Assembly (NCBI GenBank): GCA_019918135.1
Contig: WBZZ01005362.1
Coordinates: 1 to 25,000, forward strand
Reading direction: 5' to 3'
Source of the DNA: Paulinella micropora
Lineage: Eukaryota > Cercozoa > Imbricatea > Euglyphida > Paulinellidae
DNA length: 25,000 nucleotides
The notes under the pieces are model-generated. The model did not search any database. It saw nothing but the letters and a program-made list of their open reading frames with translations, and was not told the origin of the DNA. Position numbers and translations under genes: made by a program. Positions 8,263 through 17,150 of this stretch are shown piece after piece. The number at the start of each line of letters is the position of its first letter. The first letter of the stretch is position 1.

Positions 8263-9297
8263 ATGTCTAACTTCAAGTCGCTTTTAGGCTTGAATGAGTT
8301 ATCGGTAGACTCACTCAATATACAAAATTTAGACTTAACCAACACAAATATCGTTGGCCTTAATACATACAGAGTGCCAGAAGATGCTGACCCGATAAAT
8401 CTTTATTATACTGATGGGCGATTTGATACACGACTTGCTACCAAAAGCACATCAGACTTAAAACAATGAAAAAATTTATACTACACTGAGCAACGAGTAA
8501 GGGACAATGACGAAGTTAAAGCGTCAACTCAACATAGAAGCAATACAAATAATCCGCACCAAACCAGTTTATATAATTTGATAGATACAAACATAAACGT
8601 ACCCGCGGTCAGTCAATACTTGACATACAACGACATAGGCGGCAAATGGAAGAATACAGCCCTCGGTTCAATTGACACACTCTCTGATGTAGTCATAACG
8701 GCACCAATAGCGGCGAATAGTTATCTTACTTATAATACCTTAAACTAGGTTAATAAAACATTTCCAATAAATGTTGATGAATTTGGAAACATTGGTATGG
8801 GAGGTAATTTAAATATAACAGGTGTGAATTTACTAAATACCAAAGATGTTGATGAATGGATAACTGAACACTCAGCGAATAATGCGAAAGTGTCTGCCGA
8901 TGGGTCAATTGATACACATAGTGATGTATTAATAACAGGCACACCGACAGACAATGGAGAAACACAACATCGCCTTTGACTAGATGGCACTGCCAGTATG
9001 ACAGGATCATTAAATATGGGAAATCAAATCATAAAAGGAGTTAATTTTGTTGATGCTGTTGATGTTTCTCTTCTTGATGGTTCGGCGGTTAAAACCTTGG
9101 GAGACCAAACCATAGGAGGGACTAAAACATTTAGTCTCGGCATAACATCAAATGACAAAATAGCAACAGCATCAGGTAAGCCGATAATCACAGGCAACAC
9201 AACAAAAGGAATAGGTACGACAGGATGCTTAGAATTGTATGGGATTTTTAATAACCTTACTACTGGAGCACATATGCAAGCATTTGTGGATTTTCGA
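8263..9297 (+). pseudogene. Tail-fibre-like viral structural protein, 3' truncated
   Basis: A single uninterrupted frame from the ATG to the copia junction gives about 345 residues, broken only by three substitution-type stops (TGA 8467, TAG 8746, TGA 8977) and no indel. It has LYYTDGRFDTRLATK, then a second KNLYYTEQRV unit; these NLYYT-x-x-R repeats are typical of phage and large-DNA-virus fibre proteins. MGGNLNITGVN and GSLNMGNQIIKGVN are the beta-helix-like GNLNM repeats of the same class, and QTIGGTKTFS is another fibre hallmark. Such proteins bind host surfaces from the virion. The C-terminus is lost where the copia-type sequence begins. The virus group is unknown. Confidence 0.62.
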
Positions 9298-9300
9298 ATT

Positions 9301-11062
9301 CTACATTCGTTCTTCTTCGTCTTCAAACTTATCTTTGTGGGTGGGCTGAGGTCTATCTCTTACTACGAGTCTATCTCTGGGGTCACACACTCTGCTGACT
9401 ACCCTTACCCGTACTATGCTCTCCCATCCCACACCGTACTTTTTCTTCGCCCATCCATCTCCCCATGCACGCGCTGGCACTCTTACTACCTTACCTATCA
9501 GCTCTTGAGCCTCTCTCTTTTCTCTCTTGGGCTCATTGTTAGGGATAAATCTCTCTACTGCCTTGCGCTGCCTTTTACCGGGGATTATGTTACTCTCCGT
9601 CACTCTCTGACTCTGCTCCCACGTTAATCCCTTAGATGGTGGTGATTTTTCTTCGTATGCTCTTCTTTCATGTATTTTTAGTGGATCTGTTGGATCTTGT
9701 TCATCTTTATGCACTTGAGGTTTGATCTTGTGCTCTGGGGGTAATTGTTGTGAATAATGTGGCTCTGGACTAGTGTGTAGGCGTGTATGTTTGTGATCCA
9801 GTGTATTCTTCTCCACATGCTCATTTTCATTCGCATCGACATCAACATTCTCTATCCCCCCCTCAGCTTCATCAAACTGTGTTGTTGGGTGGTTGTTGTT
9901 CACGTTGTGCGGTGACTTAGGTGATTGAGGTGGTGACTGGGGTGGTGACGCTTGTGGAGATGTGTGTGGTTGCTCGCTCTCATTCTTATTTTCCCCCTCA
10001 GAGTCATCATTATCCCACGACACTAGTTTAGGAGGATGAGCTTGTTTACCAATTTTGTGAATATTAAATCTCACATCTCTCACTCCGGAAATTATCTTCT
10101 TACCGTCCCATACGCAGTATAGTTCCCGAAATAGATCATATCCTACTAGCATCACCTTTCTCCCTCTGTACTCTCCCTTCCGCACTTTAGTTTTAGGTAC
10201 ATGTAACACACCCATGCATCTTATTGGTTTTAAGTGAAAGAGTGCTGGTTTTCTACCTAACAGCTGTTCATAAGGCGAGATTCCTTTGCGTTCCCCGTGA
10301 TTTGCCGGCAGTATGTTGTGAATGGTCGTGGCTGCGTGTTCTAATTCTGCCCAGAATTGCGGCGGTAATTTAGCGTGATATCTAATTGCTTGTGCAGGCC
10401 CCGCCGTAATATCATTCACTTTTTCCGCGATAGGATTCCCGTCTTTATCGTTTGTCGCGGAGGTTTTCCAAATAAATCGAATATTTTTCCACCACTTTAT
10501 GACTTCCTCCGGAATATCAAATTCTTGATCTGCGCAAATTTCCTTTACTTTGTTTCCTGTCTGTCTCTCATAAAAGGCTACAGCTTGTTTTAAGCAATTT
10601 ACAAACTCATTCTTATGGACTAAATAAAAGTCAAGAATGAACAGTGAGTAGTCGTCGGAGACCGAAAATTTAAACCGTTTACCACCTATTGATCTTGTTG
10701 CCCAAAGTCCTGATGAGTCTATGTGTAGGATTATACCTGGCATTTGGGCTCTTTCTATCGTATTAACTGCAAAACATGGCAAACGTTTAGACTTTCCTAT
10801 CATGCAAGATTCGCAGAATCTCACATCGCTCCCGTCACCAACTAACTTAATGTTCAAAATTTTTGCCAATAGGCGCATCTTTGTTAACCCGTAATGCCCA
10901 CAGGCATAGTGAAAAAGCTTGATTCCTATCTTTCCAGGTTTGTCTGACTTTCTGGGGTAAGCTTCGTATAATACTATATCTACGTGTAATTCTTTCTCTC
11001 TCTTATTTGCTTCATGCTTACTTATCTCCTTTTTGTTATCATTTGTGGGGCCTCCCTCCCCT
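9301..11062 (-). pseudogene. copia-type integrase with extended C-terminal tail
   Basis: The N-terminal part holds an HHCC zinc-binding domain (LFHYACGHYG, then CESCMIGK) typical of gag-pre-integrase. The integrase core has its first Asp in LHIDSSG, the second in ICADQEFD and the Glu in IAEKVNDI. PYEQLLGRKP and the following GYRGRKVMLVGYD...YCVWD segment are the usual copia integrase end. A Pro/Ser/His-rich linker of about 150 residues follows, then RVPARAWGDGWAKKKYG..W, a module not usual between copia integrase and RT. The frame is open upstream of the Met at 10878 to the G-run. It stops at a TAG exactly at the break with the viral gene, so RT is lost. Integrase inserts element cDNA into the nuclear genome. 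Confidence 0.75.
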
Positions 11063-11063
11063 T

Positions 11064-11480
11064 CTACCCCCTTGTCGCGAAAGGATCATACCTTTCGTTG
11101 ACTTTCAATGGTTCATCATATTCGTCATCCCATCTATATATCATACTCTTAGTTAACCCCCCCCTCACTAATATGTCACTCTCGTTAATGTGGATGGGGT
11201 GTTTGAGTATTACTAACTGTCCGTTTTGGTGGGTGACTGATCTGTTGTGTTTGTGGTCCATCTGTCCTGTAGAGACTATGCAAACTGGTAAGGTAGTGTC
11301 GAGTAACATCTTCTTTTCTACTGCTCTAGGCCTTCCTTTCCCATCTATCACTGTCAGCCTAGCTCTTCCTGACTTACTCAACTCCCTCTCTCCATTACCT
11401 GTGAGTAGCTCTACCGGGTCTATCTCATCGACATCCATCAATCTTCTCTGCATGATATGTCTGTGCTTGCTCCACTATCC
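11064..11480 (-). pseudogene. copia-type aspartic protease fragment
   Basis: KDSGASTDIS at 11482-11453 gives the DSGAS protease active site. One frame over, LLTGNGERELSKSGRARL, then a DGKGRPRA stretch, and LPVCIVSTGQMD match the strand pattern and C-terminal end of copia proteases (LPVNLLSVxQL type). The frame ends at a TAG next to a G5 run, and the HHCC finger continues in the next frame. Upstream of the active site the frame stays open for about 50 codons and includes LYLVKWRQHKHS, reminiscent of a chromodomain strand. The protease cuts the polyprotein. Confidence 0.55.
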
Positions 11481-12383
11481 TTACTGTCATGTCTCTCTTT
11501 TTCATCACTCTTTTTCTCACATGTATCAATAGGAAGCAAAGCTGTGTTCGTGCTTGTTTTGCTGTGTTTGTGTTGTCTCCACTTCACCAAATACAGCAAT
11601 TCATGCATATTCTACTTTCCCACACATAACACTTGGGTTGCACACAAATCCTCCTTTTTCCCCTTGCAAAATTGACTGTGTTTGGGTGTGTTGTGTGCTT
11701 TTTTTGCGGACGTGTACCCCACATGATGTTTGTGTTGAGTCTGTTGTCTATTCATTACATTTTGTTTTGTTTTGTGTTGTAATGTGTTCCTGTACTGTTT
11801 TTGTCCACTTTTGCACAAAAAACTGTGAGTGCATGTGCTTCTTTCGCCAAGTACTGACACTTTGTACTTGGTGCTTCTGTAGCTGTGCTGCCATGCTTTT
11901 TTTCCCATCTGTTGCCCCCGAGTGTTGCTTTTCGCAATTGTTTGTGGATTTTTATCCTATACATGTTGTGTGTTGACAAGATGCTTGGCATGAGGCGTTT
12001 TGTGTTCGTTTTCGCTGTGAGAGGGGGGGGGTCCAGTGCGCATTTACTGATTTCATTTTTGTTTTGATGCATCTAATTGCGTTTGACCATATTACACATG
12101 CTGCATCACAATACAACGCATTTTCTATTAGGTTAGAGGTAGGGTTCATGAACTCACGCCATAATCACATGTGCCATGCATATCTTCCCTTCCAAACATG
12201 CCTTCGTTTGTTGTTTTTTTTGCGTTCTGTCTTTTCTGCTTTTCGTGCTCTCTCTGTCTGTCATATGTCTTTCCTGTTGTTGCTGCTTGCTGTTTTTGCT
12301 TTGCTGCTGGTGTCCAAGCTTGTTTTCTGCATTTCTGTTATGTTTTTGTGGCGTTTGCACAAAATCTTGTGTTTGGGCAGACC
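11481..12383. other. T-rich stretch without a recognised gene
   Basis: The plus strand is rich in TTTGT and TGTT words. ORFs on both strands are Cys/Phe- or Lys/Gln/His-rich shadows of this composition. No copia gag knuckle (CCHC) was found on the minus strand. The last 180 bases are a long pyrimidine-rich tract ending in TTTGGGCAG directly before the next ORF, which looks like a 3' splice acceptor. Confidence 0.5.
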
Positions 12384-12698
12384 ATGTCTGGCGAGAACGA
12401 GCGCAAGGCCACCACCGAGATGATCAGGAAGGAGAAGGCAGCACGGTCTCGTCTCCGCAAGAAGATGATGAACGATTTGGAGTCGTGGGGCGTCGGCTGG
12501 CCAGAGCAGGAGGCAGATGTGCCCTATTGGGACACTGTCGAGGCGTTGTGGGAGAGTGTGAGAGAATTTTTCGAGTCAGTGGAGGGAGCGTCCATGTTTT
12601 CGAAGAGAGAGAGGCAAAAAAACACACTCTACAAACCACACTCACAGCAAACCCCACCACCACCACGCCCCCCCCCCCCCCAAAGCAAAGAAAGATAA
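12384..12698 (+). CDS. Small basic protein, bZIP-like basic region, unrecognised
   Basis: A 104-codon frame starts at an ATG three bases after a CAG that ends a long pyrimidine tract, so it may be an exon. GC content jumps here relative to the T-rich upstream DNA, as in the dioxygenase gene. RKEKAARSRLRKKMMNDLE resembles the basic half of a bZIP DNA-binding helix, but the invariant Asn is missing and no leucine heptad follows. Two Trp-containing acidic helices follow, then a low-complexity Pro tail made by CCA/CCC repeats. It could be a real exon or a chance ORF. Confidence 0.35.
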   Translation: MSGENERKATTEMIRKEKAARSRLRKKMMNDLESWGVGWPEQEADVPYWDTVEALWESVREFFESVEGASMFSKRERQKNTLYKPHSQQTPPPPRPPPPQSKER

Positions 12699-12719
12699 TG
12701 ACGACGTAAGCATCTTGAT

Positions 12720-13054
12720 CGTTTATAGTTCAGGAAGCGAACTCTGCACGCAATTTGCAGCAGGGCGCGAGTGAAATTTTCTGCATTAAACTCTTCCTTC
12801 TTCCTGCTCCATTGTCGTGTGCAGTTCTATCGCGATGACTGCCAACATTAACCCAACGAGCCGAGCCGGCATCATCATCCTTGCAACTGGAGGCTTGAAG
12901 CTCTAATGTTCCGTTTAAGTAGGGGGTTCTGCGTAGGTACAACTTTTTCTTCCTTGCGACTTCCTCTGATTTCTTTTGTCTTCTTCCTGTTGTACAAATT
13001 GAGCAAATCTCGCACGGTCGATCGGCTCGAGCTTTACAAACACTTTTCGGCCAT
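12720..13054 (-). pseudogene. Partial duplicate of the unrecognised gene at 13334-14350
   Basis: The DNA is clearly similar to the first 360 bases of the larger copy downstream on the plus map, including bases before the ATG. At protein level VFVKLEPIDRARF...VQQEED matches VFVNLEPIDPAKF...VQQEEG. The N-terminus has lost about eight codons, and stops and shifts follow within 50 codons. Similarity ends near 12720, so this is a 5' fragment only. A long G-run lies just upstream of both copies. Confidence 0.55.
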
Positions 13055-13080
13055 GTCAAGTCTCCTCTACCCGCGACAGA

Positions 13081-13108
13081 GGGGGGGGGGGGGGGGGGGA
13101 GGGAGGGA
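13081..13108. repeat. G homopolymer with GGGA units
   Basis: Nineteen consecutive G, then AGGGAGGGAG, upstream (in gene orientation) of the partial duplicate. A similar G-run (about 14380-14407) precedes the larger copy, so the run may be part of the duplicated unit. Its length is unreliable and it could form a G-quadruplex. Confidence 0.7.
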
Positions 13109-13333
13109 GCCTTTTCCCCCCCGGGCAGAGAGCGTGCGGCAGAGGCGTAGACCCCTGGCGTCGAATCCTATAAAGTAACTTAAAGTCGCGCTTCTTTTAT
13201 ACAGGAAACTTATTTTTACATATTTCTAAGCGATTGATTGATTGCAGCGAATTCAAAAAGATTACCGATTTTCTCATCTGAGATTCGTCTAGGCATGCAT
13301 CACTATTCCTCCTCCGCCTCCTGTCTCTTTCTG

Positions 13334-14350
13334 CTAGTGCTGAGAAGATATCAATGTAGAAATTTTCTTAAATTCCTTCTGCATCTGTTTGCGCAGCTCT
13401 ACAAGCGCGGACGTAAGAGCCGTGACTTCTTTTTTCGACAAGGCGGTAGAGGAAGAGCGCGAGGGGCTCCGCACGAGCTTTTGGGGGCTGGCCGGCAGTC
13501 TATATTCAAAGCTGCGGGCTGCGCCTCCGGGCGCCACCGCCACTAGCGACCGCCAAAGAGACTCGCTTACCTCTTCGGATGTGACAGCAGCCCCGCTGGT
13601 ATCATTCCTGCTACGCACAGGCACGTACACCTCGCGGCGCCCAAGCCAGTGGGGGTTCCCGGACCTGTACAGGATTTGAAGCAGGAGGTCGCGATCTCTT
13701 CTTTTTCTAACTCCCATGGTAGGTAGACACCTTTCTGCTCTATCTCTGCCTTCTTGTCCTCGTGTCCGTGAATAACATAAAGCCGCGTGTTATCTCTCCT
13801 GTCTCCATCCAACAGTTTCTTCATTTCAGCTGTTGTGCTAGTCTTCAGTTTTAGCTTGGCAAGCGGGGGGAGCCACAAGAGGACCATGCAGTCTCGAGAA
13901 TTTTTTTTTGCAAATTTTGGTGAAATGTATCAAGAGCACTGTCGTGCTTTGCAAAGGAAAGTAGGCCGGAGTTGCCAGCGGGGTACACAATCGAGGTATA
14001 GCCCAGAAAGCGGACTCTGTACGCAATTTGCAGCAAGACGCGAGCGAAATCGTCATCTCCAAGCTCTGTCTTGAAGCCCCCCTCGTCCTCGCTTGCGCTC
14101 CAAGCGCGCGGACCGCCAACATTAACCCAGCGAGCCGAGCCGCCATCATCTTTGCCACTGGAGACTCCGAAGACTTGTGCCATGTGGTCGTAGCTGGGGT
14201 TTCTGCGTAGGCCAGGTACAACTTTTTCTCCCTTTGCGATTTTTCTAGATCCTTTCCTTCTTCCTGTTGTACAAGTTTATCGAATTTCGCGGGGTCGATC
14301 GGCTCGAGATTCACGAACACCTTTGGCTCTGACAAGCTGTTTTCGTTCAT
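13334..14350 (-). pseudogene. Unrecognised gene remnant with C-terminal coiled coil
   Basis: From the ATG at 14350 three frames in turn read like protein: first VFVNLEPIDPAKFDKLVQQ and a charged helix; from about 14180 GSARWVNVGG...DDDFARVLLQIAYRVRFLGY to about 13900; then KLLDGDRRDNTRLYVIHGHED to about 13690; and finally LWRSLVAVAPGG...TALSKKEV and a helix LVELRKQMQKEFKKIS that would form a coiled coil, ending at TAG/TGA near 13334. At least three frame changes separate the segments; no intron borders are obvious. The GC-rich codon use resembles the dioxygenase gene. I do not recognise the family. A partial copy lies downstream. A transposon gag or a host gene remnant are both possible. Confidence 0.45.
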
Positions 14351-14524
14351 GTCGAGTCTCTATCTTTTGTTGGGTAGGGGAGGGGGCGGGAGGGGGGGGG
14401 GGGGGGGCTTTATTAGTAGTAGTATTAATAGCGATAGTACTTACTAGCGACAAATGGCAACTGTATAGTCCCAACACAAAAAGGCAAGGGTAGAGGTGGG
14501 GGGGGGGGGAGGGAAGATGTGGGG

Positions 14525-14527
<3 letters not shown>

Positions 14528-14568
<41 letters not shown>
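14528..14568. repeat. (GA)n microsatellite
   Basis: About 20 units of AG, preceded by a G-rich stretch. ORFs across it are low-complexity artefacts. Confidence 0.9.
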
Positions 14569-14571
<3 letters not shown>

Positions 14572-14610
14572 ACCGTGCTAGCAGACAGACTAAAGCTTCT
14601 TTAATAAACA

Positions 14611-14705
14611 CAGCCACTGTTGGTGGCTTATCGGACAGTGCAGACGATACCCAAGGCAGGTGTAGTTCCAATCACATGACACGCGTAATCCACCAACAGT
14701 GGCTG
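14611..14705. repeat. 16-bp perfect inverted repeat around a 63-bp loop
   Basis: CAGCCACTGTTGGTGG at 14611-14626 is the exact reverse complement of 14690-14705. Eighty bases further on, TCCAGCATTGTAATGCTGGA (14781-14800) is a palindrome with 9-bp arms. The pair looks like a miniature element or a structured RNA, but no target duplication or partner copy is visible in the window. Confidence 0.55.
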
Positions 14706-15240
14706 CCGCAGTCAGATGAACTGCCTCAACGTAATGGGCCATAATTCTCGCCAGGGAGACCCTGCAGCGGTGCTTTGGGTTCCAGCATTGTAATGCTGGA
14801 CAGACCTTGGTCGCGGGCGGCTGCGGCATGGGGGCTGTCCCCCCCCCCCCCCCCCCCCCCTCCAGCTAAACGTGACGGCGGGGCCGGATCACATCCTTTG
14901 ATTTCTACATCAGCGACCAGTCTTTTTCTTTGCATTCATAGCATTCTTTATGCTTGAACTTTGATGTAACATGTACCGCTTCTTTTCATTAGATCTTGAA
15001 CCCCGACTCTTGACCCCGCAGAAACAAGGACCAAGACAGAGAGAAATGGGGGGAAGAAGAGGAGAACCGAAAGAAAAAGAGGACATTGAGGAGGGGGGCG
15101 GGGGGGGGGGGGAGTTTGGCGACGAGACACCCCCCCCCCCCCTCCCCCAACCATGCCCAGCCCCGACACAAAAACACACTGGATCAGCTTGGCCAGGCAC
15201 GCAAACACAACACGGCAAAACCGAAAAGCACACACTTTGG
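14706..15240. other. Stretch without a recognised gene, C/G homopolymers
   Basis: Contains a C-run of about 22 bases near 14839-14861 and further G- and C-runs near 15095-15145. These create Pro/Gly-rich ORFs on both strands that are not credible. The GC-rich remainder shows no protein family I recognise. Confidence 0.5.
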
Positions 15241-15243
15241 AGG

Positions 15244-15299
15244 TGTGTGTGTGTGTCTGTGTCTGTGTGTGTGCGCGTGTGTGTGTGTGTGTGTGTGTC
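15244..15299. repeat. (TG)n microsatellite
   Basis: An imperfect run of TG with CTGTG and CGCG interruptions, lying upstream of the dioxygenase gene and before its acceptor-like pyrimidine tract. Confidence 0.9.
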
Positions 15300-15341
15300 T
15301 GAAATGTCGTGCCCCCGAGCTCAGGCCTCTGTTTTCTTTGT

Positions 15342-16238
15342 ATGCAGAGCACCATGCAGCGTGCACTAGTGACAGAGCCGGCGGGACGTCAGAAAAGGCC
15401 AAAGCTGGGCGATAATGCGACTTACTTGCAGGAGCTTGCGTGTGAAGACATCATCAAACCATACCTGAACGGTCTGCTACTAGACGACCACCAGGCGTGG
15501 CTGGCGGAGTTTGACTCGCAGGGCTTTTGCATGATCGAGAACGCCATCTCGCCAACCGAGGTCGCCTCGCTGCTCGAACTGTTGAATGCAGACTTGAGGC
15601 GCATAAACCCGCTGATCGACCCGCGCGACGCTGAGACCTGGACCAACAGCAACTGGCCGGGCATAAACTCAGTAGGTATTATCAAGGACAGCAAGACAGG
15701 CATTCATCACGGCCGGTTTATGTGGGCGGCCCGGCAGTTGGTATGGCGCACCAACGTCTTCCAACGCGCCCTGGGCGTACAGTTCGAGGAGCCCTGCCTC
15801 AGCAGCTTTGACACCTGCAGCGTTTTCCGTGATTTTAGGTACAATCCGGCGTACAAAACCAAGGACGCCTGGCCACACCTGGACAAGGGCGCCACGCCCG
15901 CACCAGCGCTGAGCGGGCGTCGCTGCCTGCAGGGCATGCTCTGCCTGACCGACACTAGCTTCGAGACAGGAGGCTTCGCCGCGGTCACGGGCTCCCAGCG
16001 ATTGCACGCCAAGGTACTCGAGGTCATGAAGCCGCGCCGCGGCGTCAACTACGTGCCCTACGGCGACAAAGCGCTCCAAGTACAGCGGCAGGTCTTTGAC
16101 CCCCAGGGGCTCGTCTGGTACATGCCACACGTGCGCGCGGGGTCTCTGCTCTTGTTTGATTCGGCGGTGACACACACTAACATACCAGCACGCACTACCG
16201 CCCCCAAGCCCCCGGACCCGACCACCCCCTGCCTGTGA
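15342..16238 (+). CDS. Phytanoyl-CoA dioxygenase-like Fe(II)/2-oxoglutarate oxygenase
   Basis: The family hydroxylates lipids or small molecules with Fe(II) and 2-oxoglutarate. The chain has a basic N-terminus (RQKRPKL), then QGFCMIENAISPTEVASLL, the usual first helix and strand of PhyH proteins. WPHLDKG gives the metal-binding His-x-Asp, LQGMLCLTDTSFETGGFAAVTGSQ the central sheet with the GG-F-V-GSH-like turn, and LLLFDSAVTHTN the distal His. ATGs at 15342 and 15354 are both possible; TTTTCTTTGTATGCAG just before fits a splice acceptor that would leave 15354 as start. The frame ends at TGA 16236, yet the next 38 codons (VAAFANLVPTSLLGQAELAK) and, after a -1 shift at G5, GAQTNHYV read like the family's normal C-terminal arm. 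Either the stop is a mutation or base error, or the last exon is altered. GC-rich codon use suggests a host gene. Confidence 0.8.
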   Translation: MQSTMQRALVTEPAGRQKRPKLGDNATYLQELACEDIIKPYLNGLLLDDHQAWLAEFDSQGFCMIENAISPTEVASLLELLNADLRRINPLIDPRDAETWTNSNWPGINSVGIIKDSKTGIHHGRFMWAARQLVWRTNVFQRALGVQFEEPCLSSFDTCSVFRDFRYNPAYKTKDAWPHLDKGATPAPALSGRRCLQGMLCLTDTSFETGGFAAVTGSQRLHAKVLEVMKPRRGVNYVPYGDKALQVQRQVFDPQGLVWYMPHVRAGSLLLFDSAVTHTNIPARTTAPKPPDPTTPCL

Positions 16239-16471
16239 GTGGCGGCGTTTGCCAACCTGGTCCCAACCTCGCTCTTGGGCCAGGCGGAGCTCGCCAAGGT
16301 ACGCCGCGATCGCGAAGACTTAGTGCGGCGGGGGCCCAGACCAATCACTACGTGACTTACGACAGCGCTGGCAAGCCCATGGCTATTGGTTTCCTTTCTT
16401 TGCAGAGGAGGAAGATTAGGTTCAAGTTTTCAGAGTGCTGTGGCATTGGATGGATTAATACCCCGGCTTGC

Positions 16472-16477
16472 AATAAA
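16472..16477 (+). terminator. Polyadenylation signal AATAAA
   Basis: AATAAATAAT lies about 120 bases after the end of the dioxygenase C-terminal reading, the expected place for a poly(A) signal of that gene. Confidence 0.5.
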
Positions 16478-16499
16478 TAATATCTTTTGATGATAACCG

Positions 16500-17150
16500 A
16501 CAAAAGTGGAGTCTCAGCCTAGATTTTTATATCCTCCAAATTTCATTTCAGCAATTTGAAAAAAGCCACTCCCCTAAGCAAAGAAAGAAGGAAAAGTAGT
16601 GGAGGAGTGTAGGAAAGGAGTTGGGGAGGTGTTAGAAGCTTGCAGTGCACAGAAACAACAGTGAAATCTTGCATAGAGGCCCACAAAGCGGCACGGCAAG
16701 ACGCTCGTTGTGTGTACAATTTTGACACCTCAAGCAGTGTGTTTGGAGTGTGTAGGGGGCATAGAAAGTGTACTCAGTGGGGCAGAAACATTAGGGTGCT
16801 CACGAGTTAGACTGTCGACACATTGTCGAGTCAGAAGAATGCTTAACAGGCACATACAAGGTGAGTCAAAACACCCTCCTATCAGTTCTGTCAACACTCC
16901 TACACTTATATCTACACATACTCCTCACGAGGAGAATAACCAACAATTACACACTCTAACTCTGGTTTGTACTGCCACAAACACGTAGCACACACAAACG
17001 TTGTTGACACGTCGACACGTGCAAAGAGGCAGAAGAAAAACAAACAAACGACACACATACAGAAACCTATTCCTTTGGCATAAAACCTGTTTATACAAAC
17101 AACACCCATCCCACACCAAAGAAGGTAGCCATCTCTCAAAGGGGTGGTAG
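16500..17150. other. Stretch without a recognised gene
   Basis: The plus strand is A/C-rich, with ACAC and CACAAA words and no ORF that reads as protein on either strand. It lies between the dioxygenase gene and the tandem duplication, with the same AC-rich style as the latter. It could be 5' flank or LTR material of element B. Confidence 0.45.

Larger units (their letters stand above)
4928..9297. mobile_element. Decayed viral/Polinton-like element remnant
   Basis: This AT-rich island holds five ruined genes typical of Polinton-like and related large-DNA-virus elements: a GIY-YIG protein with a terminal zinc finger (+), an rve-superfamily integrase (-), two lysine/acid-rich proteins (-) and a phage-like tail-fibre protein (+). 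All carry in-frame stops. No terminal inverted repeats, capsid gene, packaging ATPase or DNA polymerase was found, so the assignment to Polinton-like viruses is inference from the integrase and gene company; an endogenised giant-virus fragment is possible. The right end is cut at about 9297 by the copia-type fragment. Two SINEs lie inside. Confidence 0.55.
9298..11480 (-). mobile_element. Ty1/copia-type retrotransposon fragment (protease-integrase)
   Basis: On the minus strand the order is protease, GAG-pre-integrase HHCC finger, integrase core, integrase C-terminal region and an extra basic module, in copia order. Reverse transcriptase and RNase H are missing; the sequence ends at the junction with the tail-fibre gene. 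No LTR was recognised. Two -1 frame changes occur (near 11453 and at the G-run 11067-11071). Confidence 0.72.

Noticed and set aside
4961..9300. Alternative genetic code, because TGA often stands where Trp is expected in the viral island
   Set aside because: TAA and TAG also interrupt the same genes at Tyr, Trp and Gln positions, and TGA is used as a real stop elsewhere, so plain decay explains it.
9301..9627. Continuation of the fibre-like ORF past 9300 as a hydrophobic C-terminal domain
   Set aside because: That part is the antisense shadow of the copia integrase tail.
14948..15415. Overlapping Pro/Gly- and Cys/Val-rich ORFs around 15.1-15.4 kb
   Set aside because: They are produced by G/C runs and the TG microsatellite on all frames.
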